This document shows, piece after piece, positions 1 through 5,626 of a stretch of 8,285 bases of DNA. The notes below the pieces were generated by a model. The model did not search any database. It was not told the origin of the DNA and was given only the letters and a program-made list of their open reading frames with translations. Source of the DNA: a bacterium (GTDB lineage: Bacteria; Bacillota_I; Bacilli_A; RFN20; UBA1709); assembly GCA_012511355.1 (NCBI GenBank), contig JAAZGG010000173.1, positions 1 to 8,285 of the forward strand. The letters run 5' to 3'. Position 1 is the stretch's first letter. Every line of letters begins with the position of its first letter. The translations under genes were made by a program, and so were the position numbers.

Positions 1-529
1 CCTTATAAGAAGAGGCCGTATCGGTATCAAAAGTAAAGGCTGGGGAATAAACGCCATTTAATCCTTCAGGCTTAACACTTCTTTTAAAAGCGATTGGGGC
101 AAATAATTTCTTTTTGGCCCAGGCGATAACTTTTTCAGTAGCGACTTTCACATCGATAAGAAAAGGGACGACACCATTAGGTTTAACACCTGATAGTTCT
201 TCAACTTCTACGACATTAGTCGTGCCACAAAAAGGACAAATCTTAGCAATTTCATTCCTATTTAAGACTTCGGAAGCCCCACAATTATTACAACGATAAA
301 TATGGGTTTCTTTGCCCCACTCATTGTCCTGCTTCTGAATTAACTTACCAAAGGATTGTTCAACACTAATATTGCCAAAATTGATTTCTTTCTTACTGCC
401 ACAATAAGGGCACTTTAAAGCTAAATCATTGGGCGAATATTCCATGTTGGCGCCACAGACTGGACACTTAGCAACCTCGGTTGTGTTTTCGGTTTCTTCA
501 AAAACTTCTTGTTTTTGTTCTTCTTGCAC
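1..529 (-). CDS. TFIIB-type zinc-ribbon protein, YdjG-like (C-terminus outside window)
   Basis: The reading frame stays open from the left edge to a GTG codon. About 176 residues are visible and the C-terminal part is cut off. Two four-cysteine zinc ribbons are clear: CPVCG/CPYCG (C22, C25, C40, C43) and CNNCG/CPFCG (C80, C83, C98, C101). After them comes a segment with VVPFLIDVKVA, then WAKKKLFAP, then GVYSPAFTFD. That order is typical of the Bacillota family annotated as TFIIB-type zinc ribbon proteins, which includes B. subtilis YdjG. The zinc ribbons probably bind metal structurally; the biochemical role is unknown. I chose the GTG at 529 because AGGTGA (535-540) sits 6 bases upstream. 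A GTG at 538, directly after the upstream stop, would add three residues but has no good ribosome binding site. The gene is almost certainly cotranscribed and translationally coupled with the SPFH gene. Family assignment is fairly sure, function is not. Confidence 0.8.
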   Translation of the reverse strand, partial: MQEEQKQEVFEETENTTEVAKCPVCGANMEYSPNDLALKCPYCGSKKEINFGNISVEQSFGKLIQKQDNEWGKETHIYRCNNCGASEVLNRNEIAKICPFCGTTNVVEVEELSGVKPNGVVPFLIDVKVATEKVIAWAKKKLFAPIAFKRSVKPEGLNGVYSPAFTFDTDTASSYK

Positions 530-534
530 CTTAT

Positions 535-540
535 TCACCT
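535..540 (-). promoter_or_regulatory. Ribosome binding site overlapping the SPFH stop codon
   Basis: Read on the minus strand, AGGTGA lies 6 bases before the GTG at 529 and begins inside the TAG that ends the SPFH gene (539-541). This placement decides between the two candidate GTG starts and implies that ribosomes finishing the SPFH frame restart on the zinc-ribbon frame. Confidence 0.55.
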
Positions 541-1648
541 ACTCGGCAATTTTGCTGCCACATTCGGGACAAAACTTCGTCCCCGCCTCTAACTCTTTCT
601 CACATTTTGGACAGGTTAACTTTAAAGAAGTCCCGCATTCTGGACAAAAGCGGGCGTTTTCACTAACCGCCGCCCCACACTTAGGACAAGACTTACCTGT
701 CGGTTTACCACATTCAGGGCAGAATTTAACTCCCACTTTAATCATCTTGCCACAAGAAGGACAAGGCATGGTCGCTTCGGCTGCCTTAGGCGAGGCCATC
801 TCTTGGGTCATACTACCAAAGGCTTTACCTAGGTTAGCCCCAACACCAAGACCAATTCCAGCTCCCATCATCGTGCCAGCGGCCCCAGGATTCTTAGCCG
901 CTTCCTTCAAAGCTTCGGCCTGAGCAAGTTGAGTGTAGATATCGATATTCTTTCTCATCATCCCTAGCCGTGTCTGCTCATCAAGCGCCTTTTCAAGTTC
1001 TTCAGGCATCGAGAAGTTTTCAAAATTAACCTTGGCAAGTTCAATACCAATATCCTTTAAATGCGATGACAAAACTGTTTGAACATAGGTTCCTAATTCA
1101 ACTAGGTTGGCCGCCATATCTAAAACGGGAATCTTGGATTCACCAACGGCATCGGAAATGTTGGTAACCACAATTGAACGCAGCCAATCAGTTATATCTT
1201 CTGTTTTATAAGTGGAATTGGTGCCCGATAATTCTTTCATAAATAGATAGGCATCTTGAACCTTAAAAGTATAAGTACCATAAGCTCTTACTCTAACCGC
1301 CCCAAAATCCTTATCTCGGATGATAATCGGATTGGTCGTCCCCCACTTGTTATTGGTGAACATCTTAGTATTGACAAAATAAACATCCGATTTAAAGGGG
1401 CTTTCAAAGCCGTACTTCCATGATAACAATTTGGTGATCAAGGGGATGTTATCCGTATCTAAAGTATAGGTTCCGGGTTCAAAAACATCAGCCATTCTGC
1501 CCTTATCAGCAAAGATGCAAACTTGGGAATCGCGAACGATTACCTTGGAGCCACGACTAATAAAATCTCTTTTAATGTTGTACTCATATTTGTAGACGAT
1601 GGTATTTGAGGAACTATCCTTCCATTCAATTACCTTTAATAATCCCAT
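539..1648 (-). CDS. SPFH/stomatin-family protein with three C-terminal zinc ribbons, YdjI-like
   Basis: The product has 369 residues. Residues about 20-230 form an SPFH (stomatin/prohibitin-type) domain of the 'virion core protein'/YdjI class. A Gly/Met-rich stretch (about 254-275, with repeated small residues) follows and may insert into or pack on a membrane. The tail carries three zinc ribbons at an exact 25-residue period: C296/C299/C310/C313, C321/C324/C335/C338 and C346/C349/C360/C363. Each is CPxC, ten residues, then CPEC. There is no clear N-terminal signal or membrane helix. In B. subtilis the related YdjI works with YdjG, YdjH and a PspA homologue at the stressed membrane; a similar role here is inference. 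The ATG at 1648 is preceded by AAGGAGGA with a 6-base gap. A longer frame from 1705 would add 19 residues but lacks a ribosome binding site and would overlap the predicted promoter. The next gene follows directly. I recall the usual family form as having a single ribbon, so three is unusual. Confidence 0.88.
   Translation of the reverse strand: MGLLKVIEWKDSSSNTIVYKYEYNIKRDFISRGSKVIVRDSQVCIFADKGRMADVFEPGTYTLDTDNIPLITKLLSWKYGFESPFKSDVYFVNTKMFTNNKWGTTNPIIIRDKDFGAVRVRAYGTYTFKVQDAYLFMKELSGTNSTYKTEDITDWLRSIVVTNISDAVGESKIPVLDMAANLVELGTYVQTVLSSHLKDIGIELAKVNFENFSMPEELEKALDEQTRLGMMRKNIDIYTQLAQAEALKEAAKNPGAAGTMMGAGIGLGVGANLGKAFGSMTQEMASPKAAEATMPCPSCGKMIKVGVKFCPECGKPTGKSCPKCGAAVSENARFCPECGTSLKLTCPKCEKELEAGTKFCPECGSKIAE
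614..763 (-). repeat. Tandem 75-bp coding repeat, first two zinc-ribbon modules
   Basis: These bases encode the first two 25-residue zinc-ribbon modules of the SPFH protein (763-689 and 688-614). A third, slightly shorter module follows at 613-542. The spacing of all twelve cysteines is identical, which indicates duplication within the gene. The DNA has diverged but the CPxCG and FCPECG codon blocks recur. Confidence 0.7.
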
Positions 1649-1654
1649 AATTCT

Positions 1655-1662
1655 TCCTCCTT
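1655..1662 (-). promoter_or_regulatory. Strong ribosome binding site of the SPFH gene
   Basis: On the minus strand AAGGAGGA lies 6 bases before ATG 1648. It is nearly a full match to the anti-Shine-Dalgarno sequence and settles the start at 1648 rather than at 1705. Confidence 0.85.
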
Positions 1663-1709
1663 TTAGCAAGCTAACAATGTTTGTTCTTAAAATAATCACA
1701 TACAATAAA

Positions 1710-1738
1710 AGTATACTATGCTTCTTTAATAAAAAAAA
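1710..1738 (-). promoter_or_regulatory. Weak predicted promoter of the SPFH/zinc-ribbon operon
   Basis: On the minus strand a good -10 box TATACT occupies 1710-1715, inside the palindrome AGTATACT. At a 17-base spacing the -35 position (1733-1738) is only a T-run, so the promoter would be poor unless assisted. The leader to the ATG would be about 55 bases. No SigW-type ECF motif was seen, although SigW controls the B. subtilis counterpart. Confidence 0.4.
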
Positions 1739-1756
1739 GAACTTTTATAAAGTTCT
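1738..1756. promoter_or_regulatory. 19-bp inverted repeat next to the SPFH promoter
   Basis: AGAACTTT and AAAGTTCT are perfect 8-base arms around a 3-base centre (TAT). The repeat starts at the -35 position of the predicted leftward promoter and extends upstream. It has an A-run on the left and CTATTTTT on the right, so it could also fold as a weak AT-rich terminator on either strand. No gene ends close by, which makes an operator-type site the more natural reading. Both readings are inference. Confidence 0.5.
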
Positions 1757-2047
1757 CTATTTTTGACATCCCTATCACGGCCTTGAAAAGATTATAAATA
1801 TTAGAATAAGAGAGCGCTAATATACCAAAATTAAATTCCTACTCGCAAAACTCTTAATTTTTTCAAGTTTTTCAAGTAGAATTTGTTTGAGTGAGAAGTA
1901 TGTTATTAAATATAATATATTTTTCAGTGTTGATGAAAGCATTCTGTTATTTGGACTAACTTTGATTAGTAAATAAATAAGATACCTAGATATATAGGAA
2001 TAAAGAATAGATATAATAGATATATTAAAATATAAAATGATATAATC
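1757..2047. other. AT-rich intergenic spacer without recognisable genes
   Basis: About 290 bases hold no credible gene. GC is very low; one line (1981-2040) counts to 10 G/C in 60. Visible items are a possible two-part hairpin at 1839-1879 (outer arms CTACT/AGTAG, inner arms AAAACT/AGTTTT), a 12-of-14 palindrome at 1985-1998 (CCTAGATATATAGG), and a 19-codon ATG frame at 1900-1959 with no good ribosome binding site. The composition fits a foreign or non-coding flank of the downstream ATPase gene. Confidence 0.6.
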
Positions 2048-2131
2048 TGCAATTTATGGAATATAATCCTTACATTTTTTGGAATAAAACCCTTGCAATT
2101 TATGGAATGAAACGCTTGCAATTTATGGAAT
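2048..2131 (+). repeat. Four iteron-like direct repeats, exact 23-bp period
   Basis: The 15-bp core TGCAATTTATGGAAT is found at 2048-2062, 2094-2108 and 2117-2131 without mismatch. A diverged copy (TACATTTTTTGGAAT) lies at 2071-2085. Start-to-start distance is 23 bp each time. The 8-bp spacers are also related (ATAATCCT, AAAACCCT, GAAACGCT), so the whole 23-bp unit is repeated. The fourth copy overlaps the predicted -35 box of the ATPase gene. The layout suggests binding sites for a regulator on roughly the same helix face, about two turns apart. Confidence 0.9.
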
Positions 2132-2144
2132 TGAGTTGTATAAT
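2116..2144 (+). promoter_or_regulatory. Predicted promoter of the DUF4143-like ATPase gene
   Basis: TTGCAA (2116-2121) and a perfect TATAAT (2139-2144) are separated by 17 bases. The -35 box lies within the fourth 23-bp repeat. Transcription would start near 2150, leaving a leader of only about 11 bases, in which GGGTGA (2151-2156) can serve as the ribosome binding site 5 bases before the ATG. A protein bound to the repeats would compete with or contact RNA polymerase. Confidence 0.7.
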
Positions 2145-2161
2145 GTGGTCGGGTGATATAA

Positions 2162-3421
2162 ATGGCAACTATTAATTATAGAAAAAGATTAATTGAATCA
2201 AGAATTAAAAAGACCATGGGCTTTAGTGGTGGTGTAGTCATTGAAGGGGCTAAATGGGTTGGTAAATCAACAACAGCAAGTAGATTTGCGAATACGGTGG
2301 TGAAACTGCAAGATCCTATCGTAAGAGAAAAGTATAAAACTTTCGCAACCATTTCCAAAGAAAAAGTTTTAGAAGGAAAAAAACCTATTTTATTTGACGA
2401 ATGGCAAGATGTTCCAGAAATTTGGGATTTTATTCGTATTGATATTGATGATTATAATCATAAAGGTGCCTATCTTCTAACTGGTTCAACAAGAAAACAA
2501 AACGTAAAAACATATCACACCGGAACAGGAAGAATAAACTCTGTTTATATGCGACCAATGAGTTTATATGAAAGTGGCGAGTCTAACGGATTGGTCTCTT
2601 TAAACGATTTATTTAATCATCAAAACAACATTCCAAGTGTTGCAATATCTAATGTTAGCATAGATGATATAACAAAATTAATTTGTAGAGGAGGCTGGCC
2701 AGGAAGTCTAGATTTAGAAGAAGACTTGCAATTTGAGCTTCCGAAACATCTTTTAAAAAGTATTATCGAGAAAGACTCTGATGAGATTGATGGAATATCA
2801 AAAGATAAAGAAAAATTGGAAAAAGTTATTAGGAGTTATGCAAGAAACGTTTCTACATTAGCTTCTGATTCAACCATCTACAAAGATCAATCAACAAGAG
2901 AAATAGTAAGTGTTAAAACTTTTGATACCTATATGAACGCTTTAAAAAGATTATTTATTGTTGAAGATGTTTTACCTTGGTCGGTAAATATTAGAAGTTC
3001 TAGTAGACTTAGAAAAGGCAGTAAAAGACAATTTGTAGATCCTAGTATTGCTGTTGCTGCTCTTGACCTTTCTCCTAAAAAATTGTTAAACGATTTTGAA
3101 ACTTTTGGCTTTTTATTTGAATCTATTGCTACCAGAGATATTAGAATTTATGCAGAAGAACTTGAGGGTAAAGTATATTATTATAATGACTCGACCGGAC
3201 TTGAAGTGGATTTAATTGTTGAATTAAGGGACGGCTCATGGGGAGGTATTGAAGTTAAGCTAGGGAGTAACGAATTAGATAAAGCCTGTTCTAATTTACA
3301 AAAATTAAGCAGTATCTCAAGCGTTAAACCTTCTTTTCTTATGATACTAACCAATACTCAAATGGCTTATCAAAGACCAGATGGCGTATATGTTGTACCA
3401 CTGGGTTGTTTAAAACCCTAA
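2162..3421 (+). CDS. AAA-type ATP-binding protein with DUF4143-like C-terminal domain
   Basis: The 419-residue protein belongs to the large family of AAA ATPases with a DUF4143 C-terminus; function is unknown in nearly all members. The N-terminal ATPase shows Walker A GAKWVGKST (29-37), Walker B ILFDEWQDVP (76-85), a sensor-like LLTGST (105-110), and the family block TGTGRINSVYMRPMSLYESG (120-139), followed by RGGWPG (176-181). The C-terminus carries a PD-(D/E)XK-like pattern, EVDLIVE...GIEVKLG, with D350, E364 and K366 as candidate nuclease residues. Whether it cuts nucleic acid is not known. The start is supported by GGGTGA 5 bases upstream. The gene stands alone on the plus strand, is preceded by four 23-bp repeats, and its GC (about 25-33% in sampled lines) is well below that of its neighbours (about 38-42%). 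This suggests acquisition by transfer and possibly self-regulation. Family call is firm; role is unknown. Confidence 0.9.
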   Translation: MATINYRKRLIESRIKKTMGFSGGVVIEGAKWVGKSTTASRFANTVVKLQDPIVREKYKTFATISKEKVLEGKKPILFDEWQDVPEIWDFIRIDIDDYNHKGAYLLTGSTRKQNVKTYHTGTGRINSVYMRPMSLYESGESNGLVSLNDLFNHQNNIPSVAISNVSIDDITKLICRGGWPGSLDLEEDLQFELPKHLLKSIIEKDSDEIDGISKDKEKLEKVIRSYARNVSTLASDSTIYKDQSTREIVSVKTFDTYMNALKRLFIVEDVLPWSVNIRSSSRLRKGSKRQFVDPSIAVAALDLSPKKLLNDFETFGFLFESIATRDIRIYAEELEGKVYYYNDSTGLEVDLIVELRDGSWGGIEVKLGSNELDKACSNLQKLSSISSVKPSFLMILTNTQMAYQRPDGVYVVPLGCLKP

Positions 3422-3474
3422 ATTTTAGAAAGTTTTGCTAATTTTTTCTTTTGTTCCAAACTGTGTTTCATAAT

Positions 3475-3530
3475 AAAAACTCCCTTTTCATTGTGCCAAC
3501 TTTGGTCCAAATTAAGGGAGCCTTTTTATA
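3475..3530. terminator. Bidirectional terminator between the ATPase gene and tRNA-Ala
   Basis: Arms CTCCCTT (3480-3486) and AAGGGAG (3514-3520) pair across a 27-base loop that may pair internally (CCAA with TTGG). On the plus strand the hairpin is followed by CCTTTTTAT and would end the ATPase transcript. On the minus strand it is followed by TTTTTATT and lies just downstream of the tRNA. One element can serve both converging units. The long loop lowers confidence somewhat. Confidence 0.65.
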
Positions 3531-3535
3531 TTAAG

Positions 3536-3611
3536 TGGTGGAGATGACGAGGCTCGAACTCGCTACCTCCTCGTTGCGAACGAGGCGCTCTCCCAGATGA
3601 GCTACACCCCC
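3536..3611 (-). tRNA. tRNA-Ala, anticodon CGC
   Basis: The 76-nt cloverleaf includes an encoded CCA end (3536-3538). Acceptor arms GGGGGTG and CATCTCC pair with G3:U70, the alanine identity element. The D arm is GCTC/GAGC, the anticodon arm CCTCG/CGAGG encloses TTCGCAA with anticodon CGC, and the T arm GCGAG/CTCGT encloses TTCGAGC. The anticodon reads GCG only. In low-GC bacteria a UGC-anticodon tRNA usually reads all or most Ala codons, so this is probably an accessory isoacceptor. It has its own promoter and a terminator immediately downstream. Confidence 0.96.
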
Positions 3612-3615
3612 ACAA

Positions 3616-3642
3616 AGCGTTTTTATGATAGCAAAAAACGCT
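3616..3642. repeat. Inverted repeat with the tRNA -10 box in its loop
   Basis: AGCGTTTTT (3616-3624) and AAAAACGCT (3634-3642) are perfect 9-base arms. The loop between them holds exactly the -10 box of the tRNA promoter (3625-3630). No T-run follows on either strand, so this is not a standard terminator for exoA, although a hairpin at this point could protect the exoA mRNA end. An operator-like or chance origin is possible. Confidence 0.55.
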
Positions 3643-3653
3643 CTACTTGACAA
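3625..3653 (-). promoter_or_regulatory. Promoter of tRNA-Ala with extended -10
   Basis: On the minus strand TTGTCA (3648-3653) and TATCAT (3625-3630) are 17 bases apart, with TGC before the -10 giving an extended -10 (TGnTATCAT). Transcription would start near 3618, about seven bases before the mature tRNA end. Both boxes match five of six consensus bases, fitting a strong constitutive stable-RNA promoter. Confidence 0.8.
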
Positions 3654-3660
3654 GTTGAAA

Positions 3661-4413
3661 CTACAAATCTAAAAGTAGGGCTACTGGGCAATGATCACTG
3701 CCATATATCTCATCATGAATTAAACTATCTTTGAGGTAGGGAAGAAGCCCTTTGGAAAGCACAAAATAATCAATCCGCCAACCAATACCCTTGGGGCGGG
3801 CAAAAGAACGATAACTCCACCAGCTATACTTCACTCGCGTTGGATATAGATGACGGAAGCTATCGATAAAACCCGCTTCTAAAAGCAAGGAAAACTTCTC
3901 GCGTTCCTCTATGGTAAAACCTGGATTGCGCGTATTAATAGAGGGGTTTTTTAAGTCAATCTCTTGGTGAGCGACATTTAAATCCCCACAAATAATAACC
4001 TCTTTTTGACTCTTTAATTCAATTAAATAGGCCCTGAGAACATCTTCAAAGGTCTGCCGATAATCTAACCTTAATAAGCCCTCTTGAGAATTCGGTGAAT
4101 AAACCGTCACTAAAAAGAATTGGGGGTATTCAAGGGTAATCACTCTACCCTCATCTAAATAGTCGCCATTAATGCCATAACTAGCCTTTAGGGGTTTATG
4201 TTTAGTAAAAATTGCTGTCCCAGAATAACCTTTTCTTTCCGCACTATTCCAATACTGATAGTAACCATCTAAAACTAGGCTGACCTGCTCTTCTTGAGCC
4301 TTTATTTCTTGCAAACAAAAGAAGTCGGCAGCATAATCTTTAAAAAAATCTAAAAAGCCCTTTTTTAAGCATGCTCGAATTCCGTTGACATTCCACGAAA
4401 CAAATTTGAGCAT
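3661..4413 (-). CDS. exoA: Exodeoxyribonuclease III / AP endonuclease ExoA
   Basis: The 250-residue protein is a full-length member of the ExoIII/APE1 endonuclease-exonuclease-phosphatase family. It cuts DNA at abasic sites in base excision repair and also has 3'-repair activity, with Mg2+ as cofactor. Catalytic landmarks are all present: WNVNG with N8, QEIKA with E36, VYSPN with Y105, GDLNVA with D144 and N146, RIDYF with D215, and the terminal SDHCP with D240 and H241. Stretches such as YYQYWN and KGYSGTAIFTK match the Bacillus-type ExoA. The ATG directly follows the rmuC stop with no gap, and AAGGAGA (4422-4428) lies inside the end of rmuC 8 bases upstream. Translation is therefore probably coupled to RmuC. 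The gene is the last protein gene of the operon before the independently promoted tRNA. Nothing is missing or broken. Confidence 0.97.
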   Translation of the reverse strand: MLKFVSWNVNGIRACLKKGFLDFFKDYAADFFCLQEIKAQEEQVSLVLDGYYQYWNSAERKGYSGTAIFTKHKPLKASYGINGDYLDEGRVITLEYPQFFLVTVYSPNSQEGLLRLDYRQTFEDVLRAYLIELKSQKEVIICGDLNVAHQEIDLKNPSINTRNPGFTIEEREKFSLLLEAGFIDSFRHLYPTRVKYSWWSYRSFARPKGIGWRIDYFVLSKGLLPYLKDSLIHDEIYGSDHCPVALLLDL

Positions 4414-5616
4414 CTAGGCTTTCTCCTTTTCATCGAGAATCTCGGAGATACGAGAAGTTTGTAATTGACTGAACTTAGTGGTGATTTTACCAACCGTGGT
4501 CGACACTTCTCCTGATTCTTTGGAAAGTTTTTCAATGCTATTAGCAAGCTTTTCCCATCTTTGACCAAAGCGCTCAAAGTCTTGGCTGAGTCTGTTTAGT
4601 TGTAGACCGATTTCTTTGGCATACTTACTGCGCTCATAATCAATGCGCACAATGCGATAAGAGGCAATCAAAGGAATAATGGTCGTTGGTGAAACGATGA
4701 GTACACCTTTTTTATGTGCATACTCAATCAAGTCCCCTAAACGAGAGTGCAGCAAGGCTAAAACACCATCACTTGGTAAAAACATAATGGCAAAATCTGA
4801 TGTTTGACCCGTGACGATATACTTATCTGCCATATCATCAATATGCTTTTTAACATCAACTTTTAAAGCTTTTATGGTGGCTTCTTCCTCGGCCGCACTC
4901 AACTTTTCTTCAAATAATTTACGATAAGCACTAAAGGGGAATTTGGAATCAATACAAATATCCCCATTAGGCATAAAGATAACAGAATCAACGCGCACTT
5001 TACCCTCACGTTTAGGATTTTTAAATTCATACTGCATCGCATAGAGCTTGGAATTTTCACCAAAGGTGGCGTAGAGAATCTGCTCTAATTGATATTCACC
5101 AAAGGCCCCACGCTGTTGATTATTGCTTAAAATATCTTGGAGGGAAATCATCTCATTCGATAGACCTTCAATCTTTTGTTGAGCCTGTTCCATGACCGCC
5201 ATGCTTTCCTTAATTTTACCAAAGGTTTCATTCGTCGCTTCAAAGCCCTTGCTCAAGCGTTCTTCCACCTTCTCATTAATAGCCCCCATCTTCTTATCAA
5301 CACTCTCAGTAAGGCTAGTAAATTCCTGCTGTAAATTCTCTGCTAATTTGCCTTTAAACTCAACTAACTCCTTGTTAACAGCCACCCGAAAATCCCCTAG
5401 GGTCTGCCCTACTTGATTGGCGTTTTCTACTAACTGTTTATTAAGTTTACTTGCTAAATTAAAGACTTCTTCATTTAATTCTTTACTGAGTTGCTTCTTA
5501 AAATCATCGAGACTAATCTCTCTTAAATCCTGTTTCTTTCTTACCAAAAGGAAGATGAGAATGACAATTATTAAAGCCTGTAAAACTAAACTTATTATTA
5601 CTAGTGTGTCGGTCAT
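4414..5616 (-). CDS. rmuC: DNA recombination protein RmuC
   Basis: The 400-residue protein has the standard RmuC layout. An N-terminal membrane helix (about 5-25, followed by RKK) anchors it, so the body should lie in the cytoplasm. A long coiled-coil-rich region (about 35-165) precedes the conserved nuclease-like core. The core includes RGAFGEYQLEQIL (169-181), VRVDSVIFMPNGDICIDSKF (207-226) with D210, D223 and K225 in a PD-(D/E)XK-type arrangement, FLPSDGVL (279-286) and VSPTTIIPLI (308-317). A second helical segment closes the protein. In E. coli loss of RmuC affects inversion at short inverted repeats; the exact activity is poorly known. GGGAGGA overlaps the stop of the upstream gene and lies 4 bases before the ATG, and exoA follows with no gap. 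The RmuC-ExoA pairing suggests shared expression for DNA maintenance. Confidence 0.95.
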   Translation of the reverse strand: MTDTLVIISLVLQALIIVILIFLLVRKKQDLREISLDDFKKQLSKELNEEVFNLASKLNKQLVENANQVGQTLGDFRVAVNKELVEFKGKLAENLQQEFTSLTESVDKKMGAINEKVEERLSKGFEATNETFGKIKESMAVMEQAQQKIEGLSNEMISLQDILSNNQQRGAFGEYQLEQILYATFGENSKLYAMQYEFKNPKREGKVRVDSVIFMPNGDICIDSKFPFSAYRKLFEEKLSAAEEEATIKALKVDVKKHIDDMADKYIVTGQTSDFAIMFLPSDGVLALLHSRLGDLIEYAHKKGVLIVSPTTIIPLIASYRIVRIDYERSKYAKEIGLQLNRLSQDFERFGQRWEKLANSIEKLSKESGEVSTTVGKITTKFSQLQTSRISEILDEKEKA

Positions 5617-5626
5617 ATAATCCTCC

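Noticed and set aside
429..923. Long plus-strand frame with repeated HSGQ-type motifs
   Set aside because: It is antisense to the zinc-ribbon end of the SPFH gene; the repeats mirror the CPxCG codons on the other strand. It has no own ribosome binding site.
1649..1705. N-terminal extension of the SPFH protein from an ATG at 1705
   Set aside because: It overlaps the predicted promoter region, has no ribosome binding site, and the strong AAGGAGGA directly serves the ATG at 1648, where the family-like sequence begins.
1900..1959. 19-codon plus-strand frame as a small protein gene
   Set aside because: There is only a weak purine-rich stretch upstream, and the frame has no distinguishing sequence in an AT-rich spacer where such frames arise by chance.
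2048..2131. CRISPR array
   Set aside because: The repeats are only 15 bp with 8-bp related spacers, one copy is diverged, and no cas gene is present.
3536..3560. tRNA 3' end as an attachment site for an integrated element
   Set aside because: I found no second copy of the tRNA 3' end in the window and no integrase, so the position beside the tRNA is only suggestive.
3616..3642. Rho-independent terminator for exoA
   Set aside because: Neither strand has a T-run after the second arm, and the loop holds the tRNA -10 box.
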